A stretch of 9,037 nucleotides of DNA. Origin: CAZNYG01 sp964577205. Lineage in GTDB: Bacteria > Elusimicrobiota > Endomicrobiia > Endomicrobiales > CAIRNS01. Position numbers and translations under genes: made by a program. Location of the stretch: assembly GCA_964577205.1 (NCBI GenBank), contig CAZNYG010000074.1, positions 1 to 9,037 on the forward strand, read 5' to 3'. Of the stretch, positions 1 to 5,748 are shown piece by piece (within the stretch, counting starts at the first letter, position 1; each line of letters opens with the position of its first letter). The notes under the pieces are model-generated. The model worked only from the letters and a program-made list of their open reading frames with translations, was not told the DNA's origin and made no database searches.

Positions 1-28
1 CTCGTCATTGATGAAGCCCGCGATGGAA

Positions 29-1075
29 CTATAGAAAGATGTCCGGTTCAATCACATATCCCTGGGATCTCAGCGTTTCGATGAACGACGGGACATATCC
101 TGTCGGTGAGAATAATGCCTGTCCGTTCTTTTTAAAGTGGCAGGCGAACACGGGCGCCATGGTAATGACATCGCCTTCCATGCCGGTGATCTCCGTGATC
201 TCCGTAATGCGTCGCGCGCCGTCTTTGCCCCGGGAAACGAACACGATGACATGGAACGCGCTCGCCAGCTGTTCCCGGATAGCGCGTAACGGAAGATCGA
301 GTCCGGCCATGAGTACCATCGACTCGACGCGCCTGACACATTCTCTGGGCGAATTCGCGTGTATGGTCGTCATGCAGCCTTCATGGCCCGTGTTCATCGC
401 CTGCAGCATGTCGAAAGCTTCGGCGCCGCGGCATTCACCGATCAGGATCCGGTCCGGCCGCATGCGCAAAGCGGTGCGCAGCAGGTCGCGCATGGTAACG
501 GTATCCCCCGCAGTGCCGGCAGCATGGCTTGCAGCTTCCAGCCTTCCCACGTGAGGCTGGCACAGTTTCAGTTCAGCTGTATCTTCTATAGTGATAATAC
601 GCTCGTCGCTGTTGATAAATGACGAGAGGGTATTTAAAAGAGCGGTCTTTCCGCTTCCCGTGCCGCCCGCGACAATGATGGTCCGGCGGCTTTTTACGCA
701 CAGATCAAGAAAGTGGAGCATCCGTTCGTTGAGGCATTTTCTCCGCACCAGTTCTTCCGGAGCGAATCTTCTTGTCGGGAACCGGCGTATCGTTACCATT
801 GGGCCGTCAAGCGATACCGGCGGCACTATCACGTGGACCCGCGATCCGTCCGGGAGCCTGCTTTCCGCGTACGGAGCGTCCCTGCCGACTTGTTTCCCGG
901 CCGGGCTGAGGATCTCTTCGATAAGTGCGTAAACGTCGTCTTCTTTGTTGAAAGTGATCCCGGTGAGCTGAAGTTTCCCCTCTTTTTCCGCGTAAACGCG
1001 GGACGGCCCGTTCACCATGATCTCGGTGACTGCCGGATCTTCTAAAAGAGCGGAGAGACGTCTGAGCGCGCTCAT
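29..1075 (-). CDS. cpaF: CpaF/TadA-family secretion ATPase (type II/IV secretion, Tad pilus)
   Basis: This is a hexameric cytoplasmic ATPase that would power pilus assembly or secretion at the inner membrane. Visible motifs are Walker A GGTGSGKT (residues 137-144), an Asp box ITIEDTAEL (161-169), a Walker B region ILIGECRGAEAFDML (210-224) and a His box TTIHANSPRE (236-245). These, together with EIMVNGPSRVY near the N-terminus and RLPDGSRV at 73-80, are typical of CpaF/TadA. At 348 residues it is short: most CpaF proteins carry about 80-100 extra N-terminal residues before the EIMVNGP motif. No room exists for them here, because the secretin gene ends 3 nt upstream. The start ATG (1073-1075) has a GGA about 8 nt ahead of it, inside the secretin stop region, suggesting translational coupling. 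It is the last complete gene of the leftward operon; a tadB-like gene would be expected beyond the left edge. VirB11/TrbB-type ATPases are a less likely alternative. Confidence 0.95.
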   Translation of the reverse strand: MSALRRLSALLEDPAVTEIMVNGPSRVYAEKEGKLQLTGITFNKEDDVYALIEEILSPAGKQVGRDAPYAESRLPDGSRVHVIVPPVSLDGPMVTIRRFPTRRFAPEELVRRKCLNERMLHFLDLCVKSRRTIIVAGGTGSGKTALLNTLSSFINSDERIITIEDTAELKLCQPHVGRLEAASHAAGTAGDTVTMRDLLRTALRMRPDRILIGECRGAEAFDMLQAMNTGHEGCMTTIHANSPRECVRRVESMVLMAGLDLPLRAIREQLASAFHVIVFVSRGKDGARRITEITEITGMEGDVITMAPVFACHFKKNGQALFSPTGYVPSFIETLRSQGYVIEPDIFL

Positions 1076-1078
1076 TAT

Positions 1079-1834
1079 TTATTCCACGATGCGCGGCGTG
1101 ACGAAGATGATAACGTTCGTTTTTGTTTCCATGGTGATCTTTCTTCCGAACAGATGTCCGAGTAGAGGTATATCGCTTAAAAGAGGGATACCTGTCGTTT
1201 TTTTGTCTTTGGACGTTTGTATGAGGCCCGCCATGGTCAGTGTCTGTTCGCTTTTTAGCTGGATGCTCGAAGTGGCTTCCCGCTTGGTGATCGCGGGATA
1301 TCCCAGCACCGCGTTGGCCCAGTCCAGGCGGCTTACTTCGGTCGTAAGGGTCAGGTCTATGGTGCCGTCATCGAGTATTTTCGGACGGATCTCCGTTTTA
1401 ATGCCGTATTCTTTCCACTCGATCTTTGTGGTCGTCTGTCCAATGGCCGCGATGGGGAATTCGCCACCGACGAGAAAACGTGCCGTAGACCCTGATTTTG
1501 TCAGTATCTTGGGTTTTGCCAGCACCTGCGCGGCTCCTTTTTCCTGCAGCATCTTCAGGTCCGCGGAAAGAGGAGTATAACGTGACCATTCACCCACCTT
1601 GACGATCGAAGGGATCTCGGGAAGCGTTTCAGGCACCCTTCCCGCCGCCGAAAAAGCGACCTCACCCGCCTGTATCGTGTCCAGCCATTTTATGCCGAGT
1701 TCATTGGCTTTGCTCGCGTTGACTTCCGTAACTTCGATGGTGATCTCCACCATGTCGCCGCACAAAGCCTCGTCCGGCAGGCAACTGCCGATAAAGACAA
1801 GAAGTTGCGCCATACACAGGATGCGTCGGATCAT
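1079..1834 (-). CDS. Minimal secretin (GspD/CpaC-type outer-membrane channel protein)
   Basis: The gene encodes the pore-forming core of a secretin, the multimeric outer-membrane channel of type II, type IV pilus and Tad systems. Residue numbers count from the upstream ATG. After a hydrophobic signal segment (about 5-27) comes VEITIEVTEVNASKANELGI (31-50), the usual lead-in. The secretin domain follows: QVLAKPKILTKSGSTARFLVGG, YGIKTEIRPKI, the hallmark GLIQTSKDKKTTGIPLLSDIPLLGHLFG (205-232) and the terminal FVTPRIVE. The N0/N1 ring domains and the BON domain of CpaC/RcpA are absent, so the protein is about half the usual length. FIGSC could be a weak lipobox; otherwise cleavage near Cys27 is likely. 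Two starts are close together. The ATG at 1838-1840 overlaps the upstream stop (TAATG) but lies only 2 nt from GAGG; the ATG at 1832-1834 lies 8 nt from it and is chosen. The gene is followed after 3 nt by the ATPase. Confidence 0.92.
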   Translation of the reverse strand: MIRRILCMAQLLVFIGSCLPDEALCGDMVEITIEVTEVNASKANELGIKWLDTIQAGEVAFSAAGRVPETLPEIPSIVKVGEWSRYTPLSADLKMLQEKGAAQVLAKPKILTKSGSTARFLVGGEFPIAAIGQTTTKIEWKEYGIKTEIRPKILDDGTIDLTLTTEVSRLDWANAVLGYPAITKREATSSIQLKSEQTLTMAGLIQTSKDKKTTGIPLLSDIPLLGHLFGRKITMETKTNVIIFVTPRIVE

Positions 1835-1839
1835 ATGCA

Positions 1840-3657
1840 TTACCTCGCTGAGGATGTTTCCTGTCGGACCTTATCCAGGGCGCGCCGGGCTTTTTCATTG
1901 CCGGGATTGAGACGGAGCGCTATCTCCCACGTGCGTTCCGCTCCGTCCGGTTTTCCCTGCGCGTAAAGAATGAGCCCTTCACGGTATTTTTTCTCCGAAC
2001 CCTGCTCGTCTGTCTCAACTTCAGGCGGTTTTTCTGATACTGCGGCCGCGTGCTTCGCGCGAGCGGGTTGTTTTTTTATAAGGAGGGTCAGTTCCTTGAC
2101 CGATCTGTCTATGAATCCCCTCGCATTGGAATGAAAATCCGCCGCCTGGGGAAAAGTATATGAGCCGCACAGCAGCTGGAGTTTTTCCATGGTTTTGATG
2201 CATGAGATGTAGTTGCCGGCGGAAAAGGCTCCGCATCCTTTTTCAAAAAGTTCCTTCGCTGCGGCAAGGTCGTTCTTTTCCTTTTCGATGCGTTCCTGGT
2301 CTTTGATGCGGGCGCGCGCCTCGTTCATATACGCTTCCAGCTCAGTCTGTTCGGGATCGATCTGCAGGACTTTTTCCCATTCCCTCAGCGCGTCGGAAAA
2401 ACGCTGATCGCGGTAATTGACAAACCCTCGGGCATAGGACGCGTTCTCCAGATTCGATTCATACGATGAACGGGCATCGCGGGACATCTCATCGTTGATC
2501 CGTTGATAATAAAGGTGCGCTGATCCTACTTCAGGGTATTTCAGGATCAGCTGTCCGAAAAGCCCGGAAGCGTTCAGATAGCGATGACGGCGGTATTCTT
2601 TCAAGGCCTGCCTGAAAAGAGGCCGGGATACTTTTTCCCGTTCCTTCTTTTCCCTTGCTGACTCGGTCATCGCCTGCCGCGCTTCGTACAGAAGGCTTCC
2701 TTTGCGTACCTTGCTGTTCTTTTTGGAGGGATCGGCCTGCCAGCGGTATCTCAAGGAAAAACGATGGAACAGGGAGAGATCGTTGAAGTCGATGGCGTAA
2801 TCGATCATAAATTCGGAAAGACGGCAGCCAGCGCCGGCGGTCAAATGTGACCCGTACATTCCAGCCCTCGCGCTGCAGCGTCCGGCAAATGAGTATTCCA
2901 CCCCTTCATGGAACGTGAACGCTCCGTCGGCATGGGAAACTTCCGTGAACAGGTCGAGGGTATCCTTCCCTTCGTAACGATGCCTGAGCGGTATGCTCAG
3001 AGAACCGCCTGAAATGACGGTTAAAGGATATGCTTCACGTTCCGATATCATGGTGATCTCCGGAGAGACAAGGTTCTGAACAGACAGGCCCGCGCGGATG
3101 AGTGAAGTGCCTTCCAGAATAGAAGGTCCATTGAAATCTGCCGCAACGCCGGCATCCATGCCGGTGCCGTTGCCGCTCCAGCCTGCCATGTCGAAAGAGA
3201 GGTGTTTCAGAGAGACGCCCGCGTCAACTCCCTGCAGGAGATGGAAATGACGCGCTGCGGAGAACAGCATGGCCCACTGGCTTGCGCGGGCCGTTGAAGG
3301 CTGATCGGTAAGAGTGCGTCTCAATTCGAATTCCCCGCTGCAAAGGTTGATAACGGATATACCGGCCCGCACGGTTGGGGACAGCGGCAGGGCAAAGGCC
3401 CCGAAATTGTACCGCGAACCTTCAAAAAGCGAAAAATGGGAGAGTTCCGCTTCACTGTATCCGACGGTGGAAAGCAGAGCGGGATTGTAGAAAGCTGATC
3501 CGGGTCCCGCGTACAAGGAGACTCCCGTGTCTCCGCGGCTTAACGCGACGCAGGAAGGCCCGTGAGAAAGGAAATTAGAACGCACCCCCGCTTGCAGTGG
3601 AAGCGTTCCGAATATGAAAAAGGCAAAGAGGATTATTTTAAAACGAGGATACGGCAT
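1840..3657 (-). CDS. PorV/UPF0164-like outer-membrane beta-barrel with C-terminal TPR domain
   Basis: This is a two-part, 605-residue envelope protein. Residues 1-23 form a signal peptide ending LPLQA. Residues about 24-305 look like a beta-barrel of the PorV/PorQ/UPF0164 type: the early GDTGVSLYAGPGSAFYNPALLS segment is the family's typical A..NPA..A signature, and amphipathic strands follow, ending in FHRFSLRYRW. From about 325 the sequence becomes charged and helical, with TPR-like units near 350-385, 405-438 (GFVNYRDQRFSDALREWEKV), 466-497 and 555-590 (GLILYAQGKPDGAERTWEIA). In type IX secretion PorV is a shuttle that binds cargo C-terminal domains; here the TPR part probably faces the periplasm and binds a partner. 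That role is inferred. The start has AAAAGGA 3 nt upstream. The gene overlaps the preceding cargo-like gene by 25 nt and ends in TAATG at the secretin, so all are probably co-translated. Confidence 0.85.
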   Translation of the reverse strand: MPYPRFKIILFAFFIFGTLPLQAGVRSNFLSHGPSCVALSRGDTGVSLYAGPGSAFYNPALLSTVGYSEAELSHFSLFEGSRYNFGAFALPLSPTVRAGISVINLCSGEFELRRTLTDQPSTARASQWAMLFSAARHFHLLQGVDAGVSLKHLSFDMAGWSGNGTGMDAGVAADFNGPSILEGTSLIRAGLSVQNLVSPEITMISEREAYPLTVISGGSLSIPLRHRYEGKDTLDLFTEVSHADGAFTFHEGVEYSFAGRCSARAGMYGSHLTAGAGCRLSEFMIDYAIDFNDLSLFHRFSLRYRWQADPSKKNSKVRKGSLLYEARQAMTESAREKKEREKVSRPLFRQALKEYRRHRYLNASGLFGQLILKYPEVGSAHLYYQRINDEMSRDARSSYESNLENASYARGFVNYRDQRFSDALREWEKVLQIDPEQTELEAYMNEARARIKDQERIEKEKNDLAAAKELFEKGCGAFSAGNYISCIKTMEKLQLLCGSYTFPQAADFHSNARGFIDRSVKELTLLIKKQPARAKHAAAVSEKPPEVETDEQGSEKKYREGLILYAQGKPDGAERTWEIALRLNPGNEKARRALDKVRQETSSAR

Positions 3658-4778
3658 ATTTCCTTTTCTTCTCTCCCGATATATTTTTTTACGATGCGGC
3701 AGACATATGTGCCGTTATAAAGGATATTGCCTTCGTCATCTCGTCCTTGAAAGGAGACCTGTTGCGCCCCCGCGGAAAGACCGTCGAATGTTCCGCGCCA
3801 GCATGGATCGCCCAGTTCGCTGTAAACGCTGATCTCAGCTGAACCATCAAGAGCCATGGCAAAAACAATATATGTCTTTTCTCCTCTGGCAGGATTGAAA
3901 GGATTGGGATAATTGAAGGCGCGCGAAAGAGATGAAAGAGTTGCGAAGGAATATGTCGGGCTGAATGAAGAGACCCCGTACTGGTTGACCGCTTCGACCT
4001 TCCAGTAGTATGTCTTTCCCCATTCAAGGGATGACAGCGCGTAAAAAGGATCAGACCCTTCATACACCACCGAAAGAGATGAAGGGTTGTTGCCGACATG
4101 AAGGCGGTAGCGGGTTCCCTGGCCGGACGCCGACCAGCTGAGCGTGACCCTCCCGTTAGTGGCCGAAGGGGCGTCGCATCCTTCGGTAGCCGACGGAGCC
4201 GTCGGACGGCCGGCCACCGCGAAAGAACTTGTTTCCAGGATGTATTCTGATGGAAGCTGGGCGTTCCCGGTGATATAACGGTACTGGTACACACCGTTCG
4301 GCAGCGTGACGTTCGCGCCGTAAAGGCTGCCGCTTATCGACGGAAGAACCAGGGTATTAGCAACGGATGATCCTTCAACCCAGTATTCCACGCGGGGATA
4401 CCCGATGGACGGGGCGATGCCGTAGGGGTCCTGGTAATTGACGGAAAAGGAGACGGGGGATTCGGTGTATACGGCTACGAAGTTCCGGGGATGGTTCCAG
4501 GTTAAAATTTGCGGCAGCGGATCAGTAGGAGAGGAGAAGGGTCGCAGGAGGTCGGCCGAGAGTTCGAGTTCGTCGCCGAAGGTCTTAGTCGCGTGAGAGA
4601 AGTGATCCGCCGCCGCATCAACACAAATCCAGTCACAGCTTAGAGAGGTCGCCAGAGGCCCGGTGAACCCGAAAAGTTCGATCTCATCGGCACTCATTGA
4701 ATCGGCACTGAGAAGTCGGCACAGTAAGAAGAGCAGAAGCAGAGTAGAAGATGTCGCCCGAAAGAACGTCGATTTCAT
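3633..4778 (-). CDS. Secreted surface protein: Fn3-like domain plus C-terminal sorting/FlgD-Ig-like domain
   Basis: This is a 381-residue exported protein, first gene of the leftward operon. Start choice: the frame is open up to 4898, but the ATG at 4776-4778 follows GGAGACT and begins a clear signal peptide, MKSTFFRATSSTLLLLFLL, with cleavage near LLSA (residue 25), and it lies downstream of the predicted promoter. Residues about 26-190 are beta-rich and not recognised. Residues about 192-280 resemble fibronectin type III (GRVTLSWSASGQGTRYRLHV, then GKTYYWKVEAVN and a closing strand). The last 95 residues start with AFNYPNPFNPARGEKTYIVF and end with NGTYVCRIVKKY and KEICRILVLK. That layout is shared by type IX secretion type A sorting domains and FlgD-like Ig domains. 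In this setting it could be a cargo handled by the adjacent PorV-like barrel. Binding partner and ligand are unknown. There are several cysteines in the mature part. Confidence 0.82.
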   Translation of the reverse strand: MKSTFFRATSSTLLLLFLLCRLLSADSMSADEIELFGFTGPLATSLSCDWICVDAAADHFSHATKTFGDELELSADLLRPFSSPTDPLPQILTWNHPRNFVAVYTESPVSFSVNYQDPYGIAPSIGYPRVEYWVEGSSVANTLVLPSISGSLYGANVTLPNGVYQYRYITGNAQLPSEYILETSSFAVAGRPTAPSATEGCDAPSATNGRVTLSWSASGQGTRYRLHVGNNPSSLSVVYEGSDPFYALSSLEWGKTYYWKVEAVNQYGVSSFSPTYSFATLSSLSRAFNYPNPFNPARGEKTYIVFAMALDGSAEISVYSELGDPCWRGTFDGLSAGAQQVSFQGRDDEGNILYNGTYVCRIVKKYIGREEKEICRILVLK

Positions 4779-4790
4779 AGTCTCCGCGCT

Positions 4791-4819
4791 TGATCGTCGC
4801 TGAATGATCGTGTTCGCTG
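4791..4819 (-). repeat. Imperfect direct repeat in the operon leader
   Basis: On the plus strand TGATCGTCGCTG (4791-4802) recurs as TGATCGTGTTCGCTG (4805-4819), the second copy carrying a three-base insertion. It lies in the predicted 5' leader just upstream of the surface protein's ribosome binding site and downstream of the predicted transcription start. Two tandem half-sites could bind a regulator, but chance duplication is equally possible. Confidence 0.4.
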
Positions 4820-4835
4820 TTTGCTGGATAACGTA

Positions 4836-4864
4836 ATTATACGCGGGAATTGAAAATATATCAG
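4836..4864 (-). promoter_or_regulatory. Predicted sigma70-type promoter of the surface protein-barrel-secretin-cpaF operon
   Basis: On the minus strand a perfect TATAAT (4836-4841) is preceded, after a 17-nt spacer, by CTGATA (4859-4864), which matches four of six bases of TTGACA. Transcription would start near 4829, giving a leader of about 50 nt before the ATG at 4778. No other promoter is obvious between the four operon genes, which overlap or nearly touch, so this one probably serves them all. Confidence 0.65.
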
Positions 4865-4903
4865 GAAAGCACAGGGAATGATTGGGAAAAAACGGCAATA
4901 AGA

Positions 4904-4933
4904 TTGTGAAATGAGTCTTATTTATGCTATAAA
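4904..4933 (+). promoter_or_regulatory. Predicted promoter of the prepilin peptidase gene
   Basis: TTGTGA (4904-4909) and TATAAA (4928-4933) are separated by 18 nt and would start transcription near 4940, leaving a leader of about 88 nt. The -35 boxes of this and the divergent minus-strand promoter are only 39 nt apart (4865-4903), so one regulator bound between them could act on both. Support is by consensus match only. Confidence 0.5.
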
Positions 4934-4936
4934 GTT

Positions 4937-4968
4937 CAGAGAATCGGCGAACGGATGCCGTTTTTCTG
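4937..4968 (+). promoter_or_regulatory. Hairpin at the start of the prepilin peptidase leader
   Basis: Bases 4937-4948 pair with 4957-4968 (CAGAGAATCGGC against GCCGTTTTTCTG). This makes eleven pairs, one of them G-U, with one T-T mismatch and an 8-base loop. The predicted transcript would begin at or just inside the left arm, so the stem could protect the RNA 5' end or regulate translation. It is not followed by a T-run outside the stem, so it is not a typical terminator. Confidence 0.45.
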
Positions 4969-4974
4969 ACATCA

Positions 4975-4987
4975 GCTGCTTCGCAGC
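4975..4987 (+). promoter_or_regulatory. Second small hairpin in the prepilin peptidase leader
   Basis: GCTGC (4975-4979) and GCAGC (4983-4987) form a 5-bp stem closed by TTC. It lies 6 nt after the first hairpin and about 25 nt ahead of the ribosome binding site AAAGG (5013-5017). No known riboswitch class was recognised. Confidence 0.35.
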
Positions 4988-5027
4988 AACGGCGATAAAC
5001 ATATCAGTTGAGAAAGGTCGCGGGTAC

Positions 5028-5561
5028 ATGCGAATAATGATTCTTCTACAGCACTTTTTTTTTCTGTTCTTGATTTTCGCGACAGCGGTGAGCGATATAC
5101 GGGAACGGAAGGTGTACAATAAGGTCGTATTCCCCTGCCTCGCGGCAGGACTTATCTTGAACTCGGTACTGGCGGGGTGGTTTGGGCTGCTGGTGTCGCT
5201 GGAAGGCGTCGGAGTGGGTTTTGTGCTGCTCTTTCCCTTTTATCTGCTGGGCGGGATGGGGGCGGGCGACGTCAAATTCCTTATGGCCGTCGGCAGCTTT
5301 TTCGGCCCGCTTTTCGCCGCGATGGGAACGGTCTATGGCGCTGTCATCGCGGGGGTGTCGGCCATCTTCGTCCTTCTGGTGAAACGCCGTCTGTTCTCGA
5401 CGCTTAAAGATGTTTTTCTTGCCGTTTTCCTGTTCTTCGCCGGACGCAGCAGGCGATCACTTTCCTTCGACAAAAAAACCTCAGTTTCCCTCCCTTACGC
5501 CGCGTTCCTCGCGGCCGGCCTTCTGATCCGCTGGGTTGAAGTTTTTGTTAAGCCGCGCTGA
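5028..5561 (+). CDS. Prepilin peptidase, A24 family (short CpaA/TadV-type)
   Basis: This is an inner-membrane aspartyl protease that cleaves the leader of type IV/Flp prepilins at the cytoplasmic face. The chosen start gives 177 residues. The first helix (about 4-21) leads into SDIRERKVYN with the first catalytic Asp (residue 23). The second is in GGMGAGDVKFLMAVGSFFGP, the GxGD motif (Asp 81) with the usual Lys two residues on. PYAAFLAAGLL near the C-terminus is also typical. There is no N-terminal methyltransferase domain, so it belongs to the short class found with Tad systems. An upstream in-frame ATG at 4911 would add 39 residues unlike a membrane leader and would lie upstream of the predicted -10 box. 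The ATG at 5028 has AAAGG 10 nt before it; the ATG at 5037 is a lesser alternative. The gene is divergent from the secretin-cpaF operon and supplies its missing peptidase. Its last 14 nt overlap the end of the convergent giant gene. Confidence 0.93.
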   Translation: MRIMILLQHFFFLFLIFATAVSDIRERKVYNKVVFPCLAAGLILNSVLAGWFGLLVSLEGVGVGFVLLFPFYLLGGMGAGDVKFLMAVGSFFGPLFAAMGTVYGAVIAGVSAIFVLLVKRRLFSTLKDVFLAVFLFFAGRSRRSLSFDKKTSVSLPYAAFLAAGLLIRWVEVFVKPR

Positions 5562-5748
5562 GGACTTTGCGGAGCGCGTCGGTCGCGGGGGCGAGCTGCT
5601 CAGGAGATTTGTAGAGATCATTCAGCGCGGTCACGCTTTTGCTTATGTCAGTGTCGGCTTTCATCTGCCGGTTCATTCTTTCGATCTCCTGATCGATCCC
5701 GTCATGGCTGTCCGCGCCGTCCGCGCTTTCCCGCAGCGCCAGGAATAC
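5548..5748 (-). CDS. Out-of-frame C-terminal continuation of the giant protein
   Basis: Reading the minus strand one base back from the giant gene's frame gives 66 sense codons, from GTA at 5746-5748 to the TAA at 5548-5550. They begin VFLALRESADGADSHDG, continue through EIERMNRQMKADTDISKSV and end DALRKVLSAA. This is an acidic, helical, ordinary-looking protein. The annotated frame over the same bases reads SWRCGKARTARTAMTG, a composition typical of a shadow frame. Joining ...EIHHIQDA to VFLALRES needs one extra base near 5748. There is no good independent start codon with a ribosome binding site, so this is better read as the true end of the giant gene than as a separate gene. The cause may be a real indel or a sequencing error. 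Confidence 0.65.
   Translation of the reverse strand, partial: VFLALRESADGADSHDGIDQEIERMNRQMKADTDISKSVTALNDLYKSPEQLAPATDALRKVLSAA

Larger units (their letters stand above)
4779..5027. other. Divergent intergenic regulatory region
   Basis: This 249-nt stretch between the start codons of the leftward operon and the prepilin peptidase holds two back-to-back predicted promoters, the peptidase leader with two hairpins, and a short leader for the operon. The operon leader contains an imperfect direct repeat (4791-4802 and 4805-4819). No small gene with a convincing ribosome binding site was found in it. Confidence 0.7.

Noticed and set aside
1..8. ATG at 8-6 on the minus strand as the start of a tadB-like gene downstream of cpaF
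   Set aside because: Only three bases follow the ATG codon in the window at most one full codon, and there is no convincing ribosome binding site, so it cannot be supported.
39..554. Long plus-strand open frame opposite cpaF
   Set aside because: It is antisense to a gene with strong family motifs, has no ribosome binding site worth noting, and reads as a low-complexity shadow translation.
4779..4898. N-terminal extension of the surface protein up to 4898
   Set aside because: The extra 40 residues would precede a good signal peptide and would span the predicted promoter; the ATG at 4778 has its own GGAG.
4867..4912. c-di-GMP (GEMM) riboswitch, suggested by AAAGCACAGGGAA
   Set aside because: The start resembles GEMM, but the later conserved ACGCAAAGCC segment and the tetraloop receptor stems are missing, and it lies upstream of the predicted peptidase promoter.
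5554..5578. Inverted repeat CGCGCT/AGCGCG as a terminator between the convergent genes
   Set aside because: Six pairs around a 13-base loop with no T-run on either side; it is too weak to call.
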